64,000 nt of DNA from Shewanella gelidii (lineage in GTDB: Bacteria > Pseudomonadota > Gammaproteobacteria > Enterobacterales > Shewanellaceae): positions 124,001-188,000 of the forward strand of contig NZ_BMPZ01000005.1 of the NCBI RefSeq assembly GCF_014647855.1, in the 5' to 3' direction. The position numbers and the translations under genes are program-made. The notes under the pieces are model-generated. The model was not told the DNA's origin and made no database searches. It saw only the letters and a program-made list of their open reading frames with translations. Of this stretch, positions 18,618-28,070 are shown in pieces (the first letter of the stretch is position 1; each line of letters begins with the position of its first letter).

Positions 18618-21047
18618 ATGAAACAAGTGCTGCTTACCCATATCCTGACATCGACGGGTTCAAACCGGCATATCAATCAGGATTCTGCCAAAACGAGGGC
18701 AAAGAATATAGCTAAGTCGAATCAATGGGGATGGGGTGAGCAGCTTGCCGACGCGGTACAGGTAGGCGCTATTTCGGGCCTATTATGGTTGCTATTGGCA
18801 TGGAGTGGTGACTTGCTCGCCAGTGAGCAAACTTCGTATCAGCAAGCGGCAGAACCGAATCATACTGAAGATTTAAATAGTGGACTGCTGCAATATCAAA
18901 ATGATGCAGGCGAAGTGTTGATTGATATCCCTTTAGAGACACACGTGAGTATGCAAATTTCGGGGTGGGTCAATCGAGTTCAGGTTCGGCAAACATTTAA
19001 GAACCCCACCGATGATTGGCTTTCAGGAAAATATCTATTCCCTTTACCTACAAATGCTGCGGTTGACGGACTAAAAATGCATATTGGTTCCCGTGTTATC
19101 GAAGGGCAAATTCAAACAAAAGCAAAAGCCAAGAAGACATTTGCGGCTGCAAAAGCCGCAGGGAAACGAGCCAGTTTAGTTGAGCAAAAACGGCCCAATA
19201 TGTTCACCAGTGCGGTGGCTAATCTTGGTCCAAGAGAAACGTTAATTGTCGAGGTTAATTATCAAGAACTGGTGGACTATGATGCAGGCGAGTTTAGCTT
19301 ACGTTTTCCGATGACAATTACCCCTAGATATGGCACGCAAGCGAGTCAACCTGAAGGTGGTTTGGCTCAAGCTCTAAAAGAACAATCTTCAGCTCGATTG
19401 GAAAGCGGCGCATATTGGTGGCCTAAAACTGAAACCAGGCAAAAAGCCTTGACCGGAAGAGCCACGGATAGTGATGAAGTTTTAGATAATGGGGTTCGAG
19501 TCTCCATGAATATCAACCTAGATGGTGGCATTGGCTTAGCTGAGTTGAGTAGTACCTATCATGACATTACGAAGGTGTATGACGAACAAGGCAACTATCA
19601 GATCAGCCTAAAGCCCGGTTATCGAGCAGATAGAGATTTTGAACTTCGCTGGCGTTTAGCGACTGGAGAACAACCTCAAGCTGTGATGTTTCATCAACTT
19701 GGTCGCACCTATCCAGAGCAACGTAGTTACAACGTAAAGGAGGAGGATACAGCCTCGCAGTCTATCAGTGGTAGTCAACAACTTGGATCGGTTCCTTCTC
19801 GTGCTCAGGAACGTGAGAGTTACCAATTATTGATGGTGATGCCGCCGCACATGGATGCAACAACAAGCGCAGTATTGCCGAGAGAGTTGATATTAGTGGT
19901 CGATACCTCTGGTTCGATGTCTGGCGACGCGATGATTCAAGCACGGCAAGCGACTTTAGAAGCGCTCGAAGGTTTAGCGCCACAGGATTCCTTTAATATT
20001 ATCGCTTTTAATCATCAGGTCTCTAAATTTGCACAGCAATCTATTCCTGTAAATCCACAAAACATTTCTCAAGCGAAACGATTTGTACAAAGGTTAATTT
20101 CCGACGGTGGGACTGAGCTAGGGCTAGCAATGCAGGCGGCGTTACTGGATCCGCAAAGCCTGCCAACGGAGAGTGAGCAAACGCAGCAACAAAAGCTACG
20201 CCAAGTCATTTTCATGACCGATGGCGCGATTCAGGATGAAAAGTCTTTGTTTAACCTGATTCAGAACTCCCTTGGTGTCACGCGGTTATTTACTGTGGGT
20301 ATTGGATCTGCTCCCAATTCTCACTTCATGCAACGCGCCGCGCACATAGGACGGGGTAGTTATACCTATATTGGTAAAACATCGGAAGTACGAAGTAAGA
20401 TGAAATCACTGCTGAATAAGGTCGCAAGCCCCGTGTTAACTGATATCGAATTGGCTTATGCAGATGGAACCGTGCCTGATTACTGGCCCAGCCCAATAAC
20501 CGATTTATATTTTGGCGAACCCATTTTAATTACCATCAAGTCAAAGCCGTCACAGCTGCAACCGATACAGATATCAGGACAGATTGCAGGTCAGTTTTGG
20601 TCGCAACGGGTTGATGTCACCTTACCAACAAAGCCAATGGAAGGTGAAACCAAAATCTCACAGACGGAAGCGATGAAGCCGGTGCAAGGCTCTGCCAAAG
20701 GTCTGGATTTAGTATGGGCAAGGCAGCAAATTTCAGCGCTTGCACTACAAGAAAACCCAATGACTGCAAGTAAGATAAAACAACAAATTACAGGGCTTGC
20801 ACTGAGCTACCACCTCGTCAGCAAACATACGAGCCTGGTCGCTGTTGATGTGACGCCAGCGAGACCATCACAGGCGGTAATGAATGAAGGTGTCGTTCGT
20901 TCACTTCGCCCGCACCACCAACTGGCGCCTATGCCGCAAACCGCTTCTTCAAGCCTACTGTATATCCAGCTTGGCATGGGTTTGATGATCTTCAGTGCTC
21001 TTTGGCTTTTGCTTTGCTTTCGTCGACAACGAGGGGTTGCTATCTGA
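18618..21047 (+). CDS. Sortase target protein with VIT and von Willebrand A domains
   Basis: The single dedicated substrate of the neighbouring sortase ('marine proteobacterial sortase target protein'). After a long N-terminal region with one hydrophobic segment (near 48-65) comes a VIT domain (QISGWVNRVQVRQTFKNPT...LFPLPTNAAVDGL). A vWA domain with the metal-site motif DTSGSMSGDA follows near residue 430 (FNIIAFNHQV; ISDGGTELGLAM). The C-terminus is a sorting signal: MPQTA, a hydrophobic span, and arginines (CFRRQRG). The sorting motif has M where LPxTG has L. AAGGAGG four bases before the ATG at 18618 decides the start; 809 residues. Probably displayed on the outer side of the inner membrane or the periplasmic face of the wall. 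Confidence 0.92.
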   Translation: MKQVLLTHILTSTGSNRHINQDSAKTRAKNIAKSNQWGWGEQLADAVQVGAISGLLWLLLAWSGDLLASEQTSYQQAAEPNHTEDLNSGLLQYQNDAGEVLIDIPLETHVSMQISGWVNRVQVRQTFKNPTDDWLSGKYLFPLPTNAAVDGLKMHIGSRVIEGQIQTKAKAKKTFAAAKAAGKRASLVEQKRPNMFTSAVANLGPRETLIVEVNYQELVDYDAGEFSLRFPMTITPRYGTQASQPEGGLAQALKEQSSARLESGAYWWPKTETRQKALTGRATDSDEVLDNGVRVSMNINLDGGIGLAELSSTYHDITKVYDEQGNYQISLKPGYRADRDFELRWRLATGEQPQAVMFHQLGRTYPEQRSYNVKEEDTASQSISGSQQLGSVPSRAQERESYQLLMVMPPHMDATTSAVLPRELILVVDTSGSMSGDAMIQARQATLEALEGLAPQDSFNIIAFNHQVSKFAQQSIPVNPQNISQAKRFVQRLISDGGTELGLAMQAALLDPQSLPTESEQTQQQKLRQVIFMTDGAIQDEKSLFNLIQNSLGVTRLFTVGIGSAPNSHFMQRAAHIGRGSYTYIGKTSEVRSKMKSLLNKVASPVLTDIELAYADGTVPDYWPSPITDLYFGEPILITIKSKPSQLQPIQISGQIAGQFWSQRVDVTLPTKPMEGETKISQTEAMKPVQGSAKGLDLVWARQQISALALQENPMTASKIKQQITGLALSYHLVSKHTSLVAVDVTPARPSQAVMNEGVVRSLRPHHQLAPMPQTASSSLLYIQLGMGLMIFSALWLLLCFRRQRGVAI

Positions 21048-21217
21048 CTGGGTGAAAAGGAGGGGCTGGAATGTGTCGAGGCTGACCGGCTTCTCAATTC
21101 GTGATACCTGATCGTAAGAGATGGAATTTTAGAAGGTAAATGCGTCGTTACGCTGGACCATACGAGGGTTGATGGACGGCGCCGATGGCAGTGACAGGGT
21201 TAAAACGGAGCCTAGTT

Positions 21218-21982
21218 ATGCAATGTATGTCGCACACGGTGCGAGTCGCACCAATCCAGTCAATCAGGCTCTCGAGAGGTTGGCCGATGCGCTTGGTTGG
21301 ATTGTTGATGTTGGTTGGTTTTGGTCTGGTTTGTAAAGGAGGATATATGCAGGCAAAAGCACATTTTGCTCAGTTTTTAATTGCCCAAGCTTGGCAGCAA
21401 ACACTTGAGGATCAGCAGCCTCATAAACCTTGGCCTTGGGCTGATACCCACCCAGTGGCCCAACTAAGTTTTATCTCCCCACAAGTTGCTAATGATAGCG
21501 AGTGGCTTCAATCTGATAGAAAAATTGAAGCAACAAGTGCTGATGCCAAGTCAGGCTCAGCGCAATCGCAAAAGCTTGACCATATAGGCTTGAGCCTAAG
21601 GGAGGCCGCTGAGACTGAAGCGCCGCTTTATGTATTAGCTGGCGCAAGTGGCCGAAATCTCGCGTTTGGTCCTGCATTAGTGATGAGCGGCGCGATGCCG
21701 AATCAAAGTGGAAATGCGATTATTGCTGGGCATAGGGATACCCATTTCTCAATCCTAAAAGGAGTTCAGCTGGGCCATTATATTCGTTTAACTGATGTCA
21801 CAGGGGGACATCAGTATTATCGTGTGGTGTATACCCAGATCGTTCACCAGGATCAAAATAGCGTGATGGCGCCAACGAAGGATAATCGATTGACTCTAAT
21901 TACTTGTTATCCGTTCGAAGAGGTTCAGGGAGAAGCTGAACTGCGATTTATTGTGACTGCCGAACCTGTTGATGCGGCTTAG
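21218..21982 (+). CDS. Class GN sortase
   Basis: Cysteine transpeptidase that cuts the sorting motif of the preceding protein and joins it to an amine acceptor. N-terminal membrane anchor near residues 25-45 (MRLVGLLMLVGFGLVCKGGY). The catalytic triad is visible: H172 in IIAGHRDTHF, C230 in TLITCYPF and R243 in LRFIVTAE. The start at 21218 has CGGAG seven bases upstream; an in-frame GTG/ATG further left lacks one. 170 bp separate it from the target gene. 254 residues, usual for the class. Confidence 0.93.
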   Translation: MQCMSHTVRVAPIQSIRLSRGWPMRLVGLLMLVGFGLVCKGGYMQAKAHFAQFLIAQAWQQTLEDQQPHKPWPWADTHPVAQLSFISPQVANDSEWLQSDRKIEATSADAKSGSAQSQKLDHIGLSLREAAETEAPLYVLAGASGRNLAFGPALVMSGAMPNQSGNAIIAGHRDTHFSILKGVQLGHYIRLTDVTGGHQYYRVVYTQIVHQDQNSVMAPTKDNRLTLITCYPFEEVQGEAELRFIVTAEPVDAA

Positions 21983-22343
21983 AAGTTGCCTTTTTGCAAC
22001 ATTCTATCTTGATTGCATGCCCGCATGGGATACCTCCTAAGGATTGAACTTTAAACGAAGTTATTTCGGCAAGAAGCTATTTATAGAACAATGGTGAGGT
22101 ATGGAAGGTTACAGGCCGTTAAAGGCGTGTTGAGTGTGAATTCTTTGCAAGGTAAGTATAATTATCTAATATGGTTTGATAATAAATCAAATGTAACGCT
22201 GTTTTTGATTTCCAATAGGGGAGGTAAGCTACCCCCCATCTTTTAGTACTTTCAGGCAGATGTTGTTCACAGTGTTCTCGCATGTCTGCTTGAAAACGAG
22301 CGTAAGTTTTATCAATGCTTCTTCTAGTAAATAGGAAACCAAA
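21983..22343. other. Gap after the sortase gene, with terminator-like hairpin
   Basis: GTTGC/GCAAC (about 21985-22000) is a weak dyad after the stop. A better one is GGGG-A-GGTA/TACC-CCCC at 22218-22236, followed by ATCTTTTA, which may end the sortase operon. The ATG at 22344 has AGGAA just upstream. Nothing else recognisable. Confidence 0.4.
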
Positions 22344-22634
22344 ATGAAATCACTCACTATTGTTGCCAATATTATCGCCAATTCAGATAAAATCGACTTG
22401 GTAAAACAAGAGCTTCTCAAGTTAATTGAAATCACTCGCGCGGAAGAGGGATGTATTAATTATGATTTGCACCAAGATAATGAAAATCCAGCTCATTTCA
22501 TGTTCTATGAAAACTGGACATCGCGTGAGCTTTGGCAAACACATATGGCAAATCAACATCTTGCGGATTATATGGCTGCAACAGAAGGGTGCGTTGCATC
22601 CTTTACTTTAAATGAGATGACACACATCGGTTAG
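22344..22634 (+). CDS. YgiN-like antibiotic-biosynthesis-monooxygenase (ABM) domain protein
   Basis: 96 residues forming one dimeric ferredoxin-like ABM domain. Family marks are EEGCINYDLHQDNENPAHFMFYENW and HMANQHLADYMA. YgiN acts on quinols, and relatives remove small oxidised aromatics; the substrate here is unknown. AGGAA six bases before the ATG. Stands alone. Confidence 0.85.
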   Translation: MKSLTIVANIIANSDKIDLVKQELLKLIEITRAEEGCINYDLHQDNENPAHFMFYENWTSRELWQTHMANQHLADYMAATEGCVASFTLNEMTHIG

Positions 22635-22797
22635 TTTGAAGTTTCAGGCTTAGATAGAAAGTGGCGAGTTGTTTCATGTATTGATGTTTGAACACTAGCC
22701 TTAAGTATGGATACTTTAACTCGCCCATATTTTCTGTCCTTTCAGCTTAGCGTTACAATCTTTACATTTGAATTTATCGTTTATGTACAGAGGTGGA

Positions 22798-23139
22798 ATG
22801 AGCGACAAAGTGGAATGGCCTGTGGTCATACAATATCAGGGGCAACATGAATTAACATATGTAGAAAGTGAATCGGTATGGCGAGGTGATACAGACTTGC
22901 ATTTTTTTGCTTATGAAAGTGGCGATGTTGTCATCGATTCACGTGGCGCTGTTTATGATATTAGTCAATCAACGCACAGCACTCACCAATGGATAGCCAC
23001 AGGTGATCACCTCACCAAGGCCCAAGTCACGACCTTAGTTCAACATCATCTTTCACATGCAGGCCAGTGCTGTGTGTCTAAGTTTTCAGTGAATTCAATC
23101 GCTGAAGCCATTGCTGTCGTTGGGCTAGAAAGCGATTAG
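22798..23139 (+). CDS. DUF4144-like small cytoplasmic protein
   Basis: 113 residues, no signal or membrane segment, rich in acidic and aromatic residues (VEWPVVIQYQGQHELTYVESE; HFFAYESGDVVIDSRG). I take it for a DUF4144 family member known from Shewanella and Vibrio; function unknown. The frame opens at TTG 22768 and ATG 22783, but AGAGG four bases before the ATG at 22798 is the only ribosome site, so I start there. Confidence 0.7.
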   Translation: MSDKVEWPVVIQYQGQHELTYVESESVWRGDTDLHFFAYESGDVVIDSRGAVYDISQSTHSTHQWIATGDHLTKAQVTTLVQHHLSHAGQCCVSKFSVNSIAEAIAVVGLESD

Positions 23140-23279
23140 TTGTTTAAGCGGCCTATGATTTAGGTATCTAAGTCATAGAGTGGCTCCGAGCCTGAGTCAA
23201 ACGCAGAACTTAAAGCACTCAATTACTTCGTCGAATTTCTGTGATTCGCTGCACCACTAATTTTAGCTTCGGTGAGGCA

Positions 23280-24305
23280 TCAATTTGCTATAGGCATAAC
23301 TCGGTTGCGTCCCAAACGTTTGGCTTCATAAAGCAGCTTGTCCGCGGCATCTGTCAGTTGTAACTGACTTTGATCGGTTTGCCATTCTGCGACGCCAAAT
23401 GAGGCTGTAATTGAGTCAATTCTTGCGCCTTTACGGCGATCTTTAAGTGATAATTTCTCTATACTACGGCGCATTGCCTCGGCAAGCTGCCGCGCGATTC
23501 TTAACTTGCTTTTGGGTACAATGACTGCAAATTCTTCACCGCCATAGCGGTATAGTTTAGCGCCATCTCGGCAAGACTCATTTACGCGTTTAGCAACGGC
23601 TTTTAAAACTTGGTCTCCTAGCTGGTGGCCATAATTATCGTTAAAGGCTTTAAAGTGATCGATATCGATGAGAATGAGACAAGTTCCTTGTGGCGCTTGA
23701 GTCATAATAGTTGCCATATCTTCATCATAAGCTCTACGGTTCAATACCCCAGTGAGCGCGTCATACAAAATATCTCTTTCGGACTTCTCTAACCGCTGCT
23801 TGAGGTTACTAATCTCGGATTCGTATTTTTGTAGCTGCCCTGTAAAAAACTGGGTACTAGAGCGTATATTGTCCGATTCCTGCACTAAGCTCCGTACCAA
23901 TTCAATGACTTGCTCTAAGTTAAAGCCTTCATCTTCAATTCGGCTCAATTTATTGAAGTTAGCATCGATGTTCGTCTGAAATTTAGTTGCATCACAATTG
24001 GTATCTTTGAGCGATTGTGACAACTCCGTGACCATAGCATCAAGGTTGTGGCGCATTTCTCTAACATCAAGTTCAACGGGATCAGCAACGTACTGTCGGT
24101 ATAAAAGTTGGGTGCGGCTAGAAGGGCAGGTATTGAATTGATCTACAACCGTATCGAGCTCCTTATTTAACTCTTCATTCTGTTCGCCAACGTAAGCGTA
24201 CCAAAGTGCGTAGTTGGTCGGTGTGGTTGGGATCTGATGTTTAAGCATTAAAGGTACGGCTTTTTTAAGGTTAAGCGCTGCTTCTTGTAACAGACTTTTC
24301 GACAT
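23280..24305 (-). CDS. Diguanylate cyclase (GGDEF)
   Basis: Makes cyclic di-GMP from GTP. The first 180 residues are a soluble helical region with a coiled coil (LQKYESEISNLKQRLEKSER). The GGDEF domain follows: DALTGVLNRRAYDEDM, ILIDIDHFKAFNDNYGHQLGDQ and the active-site loop RYGGEEFAV. The inhibitory RxxD site nine bases-equivalent upstream in the protein reads RDGA, so product inhibition is probably absent. The ATG at 24305 has AAAGGAA upstream and is preferred over 24323. 341 residues, cytoplasmic. Confidence 0.92.
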   Translation of the reverse strand: MSKSLLQEAALNLKKAVPLMLKHQIPTTPTNYALWYAYVGEQNEELNKELDTVVDQFNTCPSSRTQLLYRQYVADPVELDVREMRHNLDAMVTELSQSLKDTNCDATKFQTNIDANFNKLSRIEDEGFNLEQVIELVRSLVQESDNIRSSTQFFTGQLQKYESEISNLKQRLEKSERDILYDALTGVLNRRAYDEDMATIMTQAPQGTCLILIDIDHFKAFNDNYGHQLGDQVLKAVAKRVNESCRDGAKLYRYGGEEFAVIVPKSKLRIARQLAEAMRRSIEKLSLKDRRKGARIDSITASFGVAEWQTDQSQLQLTDAADKLLYEAKRLGRNRVMPIAN

Positions 24306-24573
24306 AAAAATTCCTTTGCTCAAGCGTGTTGTATATGCACATTAAAAATAATCGCGCCTTTGATGGCGTTACGTCATTTTAGTCTATCTCAAACCGGATA
24401 AAGTGACAGGAAAAAAAGCATGGAATTCTGTATTCCTATGATGAGAGCTGGCAAATAGTTGCATAATATTGAATTACTTGTATTTTGAGAGGTTCATATT
24501 TAACCTGCAACAGTCATCGATTTGATTGCTTTGCGCCCTATAAATTTTAATTATTAACATAAAAGGAATTGCT

Positions 24574-26172
24574 GTGAACAAGTATTTGCAGAGTGCCGTA
24601 TTCAGTGCTGTGGTGTTCTCTGGTGCATTAATGGCCCAAGAAGCGCCGAAGCAATTTGACCTCGCTCAATATAAACAAGATGTAAAAACTTTGGCGAGTG
24701 ATGCATTTGGCGGCCGTGCACCGTTGTCGAAAGGAGAGCAGCTAACGACAGACTACTTGGTCAAATCCTTAAAGAAAATGGGACTAGAACCAGGGTTTGG
24801 TGAGAGTTATTTACAAGCCGTGCCATTGGCAAAAATTAGCGCCGACCAGAATATGTCGCTCAGTATTGGTGACATGACTTTTAAAAATGGTGCTGAATTT
24901 ACGGCCAGAACGCAAAGAATTAGCCAGCAAGTGGCGTTAAATAACAGCGAACTTGTTTTTGTTGGTTATGGCATTAACGCCCCCGAATATCAATGGAATG
25001 ATTACGATGGGATTGATGTAACCGGTAAAACCGTTGTGGTGTTGGTAAATGATCCAGGCTTTGCAACCCAAGATAATCGTTTGTTTAAAGGCAACGCTAT
25101 GACCTATTACGGTCGCTGGACATATAAATATGAAGAAGCTGCGCGACAGGGCGCCGCTGGTGTGTTGATCGTTCATGAAACAGCTCCAGCAGCATATGGT
25201 TGGGGGGTTGTGGAAAACTCAAATACTGGCAGTAAATTTACGTTGGTTGATGAGCAAAAAAATCAGCAACAAGTGGGGGTGATGGGATGGATCCAACATC
25301 ACGTAGCTCAGCAAGTATTTACCGCGGCTGGTCTTGATTACAGTCAACAAAAGCAACGTGCACAGCTACGGGGCTTTAAGGCTACACCTTTAAAATTGAA
25401 AGCCAATCTATTGCTTAATAATCAAATTGAACACGCGAAGAGCTATAACGTTTTGGCGGTTTTACCAGGAAAAAAACGACCACAAGAATTGGTGCTGATG
25501 CATGCTCACTGGGATCATTTGGGGACACGCATTGACGAACAAGGTAAAGCGCAAATATATAACGGGGCGGTTGATAATGCCTCGGGTGTTGCCGGGGTTT
25601 TATCCTTAGCCAAGGCTTTTAAACAGCAATCTCAGCAGCAGCCGTTTGATCGTAGTATCGGATTTGCCAGCTTTACTGCTGAAGAAACGGGTTTAATCGG
25701 TGCGCAGCACTATGCACGCAACCCATCCGTACCCACCAAAGATATCGTAGCTTTTTTGAATATTGATGGCATGAACGTAAATGATGGCGTGAACTATATT
25801 TTGCAGTATGGGGAAGGTGTTTCAGAGCTTGAAAGCTATCTAGAACGGGCAACTAAGGCACAGCAGCGTTTTGTAAAACCAGATCCACGACCACAAAATG
25901 GATTGATGTATCGCTCGGATCATTTTGCTTTGGCGCAAGCAGGCATCCCCGGTTTATTGTTTATGAGCCTAGGAGATACTGATCCGGACTATATAGCGCA
26001 TAAATACCATAAACAGGCTGATGATTATGATGCCAACTGGTCGCTCGGTGGTGTTAAACAAGATCTGACTCTGATGAGCAGCATTCTGGCTGAACTTGCA
26101 AACAATCAAGATTGGCCACAATGGATAGAAGCATCAGGCTTTAAATCGCGCCGGGAGCAAGATAATCGTTAG
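24574..26172 (+). CDS. M28 family zinc aminopeptidase, secreted
   Basis: Paralogue of the lipoprotein at 12798-14483 with the same domain order: signal peptide (cleavage after about LMAQE), PA-like insert (FVGYGINAPEYQWNDYDGID, MTYYGRWTYKYEEAARQGA), and a di-zinc peptidase core (HAHWDHLG near 312, NGAVDNASG, FTAEETGLIGAQHYARNP, LNIDGMNV, YRSDHFALAQAGIPGLLF). Starts at GTG with AAGGA six bases upstream. No lipobox, so it should be free in the periplasm or exported. Role: trimming amino acids from peptides. Confidence 0.9.
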   Translation: MNKYLQSAVFSAVVFSGALMAQEAPKQFDLAQYKQDVKTLASDAFGGRAPLSKGEQLTTDYLVKSLKKMGLEPGFGESYLQAVPLAKISADQNMSLSIGDMTFKNGAEFTARTQRISQQVALNNSELVFVGYGINAPEYQWNDYDGIDVTGKTVVVLVNDPGFATQDNRLFKGNAMTYYGRWTYKYEEAARQGAAGVLIVHETAPAAYGWGVVENSNTGSKFTLVDEQKNQQQVGVMGWIQHHVAQQVFTAAGLDYSQQKQRAQLRGFKATPLKLKANLLLNNQIEHAKSYNVLAVLPGKKRPQELVLMHAHWDHLGTRIDEQGKAQIYNGAVDNASGVAGVLSLAKAFKQQSQQQPFDRSIGFASFTAEETGLIGAQHYARNPSVPTKDIVAFLNIDGMNVNDGVNYILQYGEGVSELESYLERATKAQQRFVKPDPRPQNGLMYRSDHFALAQAGIPGLLFMSLGDTDPDYIAHKYHKQADDYDANWSLGGVKQDLTLMSSILAELANNQDWPQWIEASGFKSRREQDNR

Positions 26173-26204
26173 TTACTGAGTAACCTTATAGTGAGCCTTG
26201 AACG

Positions 26205-26234
26205 AAAAAAGACAGCTTAAATGCTGTCTTTTTT
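26205..26234. terminator. Bidirectional terminator between peptidase and outer-membrane gene
   Basis: AAAAAAGACAGC (26205-26216), loop TTAAAT, GCTGTCTTTTTT (26223-26234). The A-run and T-run make it work for the plus-strand peptidase gene and the minus-strand barrel gene that converge here. Confidence 0.9.
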
Positions 26235-26259
26235 GTGAAGAGAAGAAGGGTAAGGGGCT

Positions 26260-27117
26260 TTAAAATTTATAGGAGATTGAGAGCATTGGACCAATAAAGC
26301 TATAGGCAACATTATAATCAGCAATTCCGGTGCTATCACCTGTCTGCTCAATATCGACGTCAACCTTGTAGTAGTTAAATGCAGCACTCATAAACCAGTT
26401 CTTTGCGATTTCAGCTTCTGCACCAGCACGCACATCGATTAAGCTACCTTCAACATCGTCAAGTTTAATTTTGAAATACTGAGCATGGGCTGATAACTGC
26501 CACCGAGGGGAGATATGGTAAGAACCATAAATACCAATATCGGGAAGTGGCGCGGTAACGCTTTCATCAATAATGGATGGGATTTCTTGAACCGCACAAA
26601 TATTGCCAACAACATCAGTAATATTACAGGCACCAATCGTACCCTCAAATCCTGTTTTGATAAACATTGCGTGAATACCGACAGAGACCCCAACCGTATA
26701 GTTGTTGCCTTGAATAAAGTCGTATCCGTATCCTATCCGAGCAATATCAATATTTAATGTCGTCGTAAGCTGGCCGCCGGCTTTTACATCGTAAACTGTA
26801 TCATCAATTTGAACTTGGAACGGTTTAGAAAGTGCTTGCGTCTCTGCGTTGCGGTGGAGTTGTTTCCAGTCGACATAAAAGTGGTGGTTCTCCGCAAATT
26901 GATGCTCTAACTCAAAAAAAGGAAGGAATTGCTTTTCTGCTAATTCAAGGTCACTTTCAAAGTCCAATTCAAAATCATTACCGAGAGAAGGGTTCGTTAC
27001 ATTCATGGTTGAATCTGAATGCGAATAAAATCCACCAAAACTGATGCTCGTTTCACTGGCGTGAGAGCTTCCAGCAATACCGGCTAGTAATGTAAATAAT
27101 AGGCAACGCTTTAACAT
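26260..27117 (-). CDS. Outer-membrane beta-barrel protein, function unknown
   Basis: 285 residues with a signal peptide (cleavage near SHASE). Alternating hydrophobic strands fill the rest, and it ends in a terminal phenylalanine (SISYKF), the signature for BAM insertion. Repeated phrases such as FFELEHQFAENHHFYVDWKQL and YNVAYSFIGPMLSISYKF fit a barrel of 8-12 strands. One extracellular loop has a CNIT...CAVQ cysteine pair. I cannot name a substrate; a porin-like or structural barrel are both possible. Confidence 0.75.
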   Translation of the reverse strand: MLKRCLLFTLLAGIAGSSHASETSISFGGFYSHSDSTMNVTNPSLGNDFELDFESDLELAEKQFLPFFELEHQFAENHHFYVDWKQLHRNAETQALSKPFQVQIDDTVYDVKAGGQLTTTLNIDIARIGYGYDFIQGNNYTVGVSVGIHAMFIKTGFEGTIGACNITDVVGNICAVQEIPSIIDESVTAPLPDIGIYGSYHISPRWQLSAHAQYFKIKLDDVEGSLIDVRAGAEAEIAKNWFMSAAFNYYKVDVDIEQTGDSTGIADYNVAYSFIGPMLSISYKF

Positions 27118-27431
27118 GAAAACAATCTCAGCTATTACTTTGACGAGGTTAGTCTAACCCTTGCTTTAGCAATTGTGAATTAATTGTTTCAAATAATGTC
27201 AGCAATTTTGATATGGTGCAAGTTATTCGCTAAATATTAACATTAATTCTCGATTTCAAACTTTTTGGCATGAAATAACTATTTAAATACAATAACTTGC
27301 GGCGTCACTATTTTGTCAGGAACGTATTTTATGTCGTGAAGGTGGCGTTTATTTAAATGTGTCAAAAATATATAAAAGCGTCAATTAAAATTCACAGAGA
27401 TATAATAATGACGCTTATAGATTCATATTTA
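27118..27431 (-). other. Gap between dgkA and the barrel gene, with a possible dgkA terminator
   Basis: AAGCGTCA (27376-27383) and TGACGCTT (27409-27416) make an 8-bp stem with a 25-base loop. On the minus strand it is followed by TTATATATTTTT, so it may end dgkA. The rest is A/T-rich and should contain the promoter of the barrel gene. Confidence 0.45.
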
Positions 27432-27803
27432 CTATATAAATAGTGGTACTAAAATCAATAACCAAGTGATAGCCGCAGCAATAAGAGCTAACATTACTGC
27501 CGCAGAAGCAATATCTTTGGCTTGGCCACTTAACGGATGTATTTCTCCGCCAAACCGATCAACAACGGCTTCAATCGCTGAATTCAAAAGCTCGACAATC
27601 AGGACGAGGAATACAGCCATAATCAATAATATTTTTTCAGCGGGTGAGACATTAATGAATAGGGCTATAGGAATCATGATGCCCGCAAGTATCACTTCTT
27701 CACGAAAAGCAGCTTCGTTCGCCCACGCCGCTTTGAGCCCCTTAATGGAGAATCCCGTTGCTCGCATCACACGTTTTAATCCATGATGGTGTTCTGGTTT
27801 CAT
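27432..27803 (-). CDS. dgkA: Diacylglycerol kinase
   Basis: Small trimeric inner-membrane kinase that recycles diacylglycerol to phosphatidic acid. 123 residues, three membrane segments after an amphipathic N-terminus (GLKRVMRATGFSIKGLKAAWANEAAFREE). The signature VELLNSAIEAVVDRFGGEIHPLSGQAKDIASAAV holds the catalytic glutamates. AAGG precedes the ATG. It is divergent from the lipid operon at 28071, which handles the product of its reaction. Confidence 0.95.
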   Translation of the reverse strand: MKPEHHHGLKRVMRATGFSIKGLKAAWANEAAFREEVILAGIMIPIALFINVSPAEKILLIMAVFLVLIVELLNSAIEAVVDRFGGEIHPLSGQAKDIASAAVMLALIAAAITWLLILVPLFI

Positions 27804-28070
27804 TCAAATGCCTTCTATATAGCTGATATATTTCAAATCATGAGCAAACAATAGTCACGGAGTATAGCATCCTGTATTGGAGATGTTGACGGGTTGTTTT
27901 TAATGCAGTCTAAGCTAGTCCATGCACCTTTAAGGTAGTCATCCTCTAGAGCAAAGAAGGGATGGCTAACCAAAAACCATGTACGTTCGTGTTTATTGGT
28001 ATTTTTTATACACCTTAGTTAGGATTTTTGATAACCTCTAACTCGTTGAATATTCAGGGAACAGAATGTT
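27804..28070. other. Divergent promoter region, dgkA and ynbA-like operon
   Basis: 267 bp with an inverted repeat AGTTAG/CTAACT around 28016-28042, close to the start of the lipid operon. It could be an operator, but I have no regulator to match it to. Confidence 0.3.
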
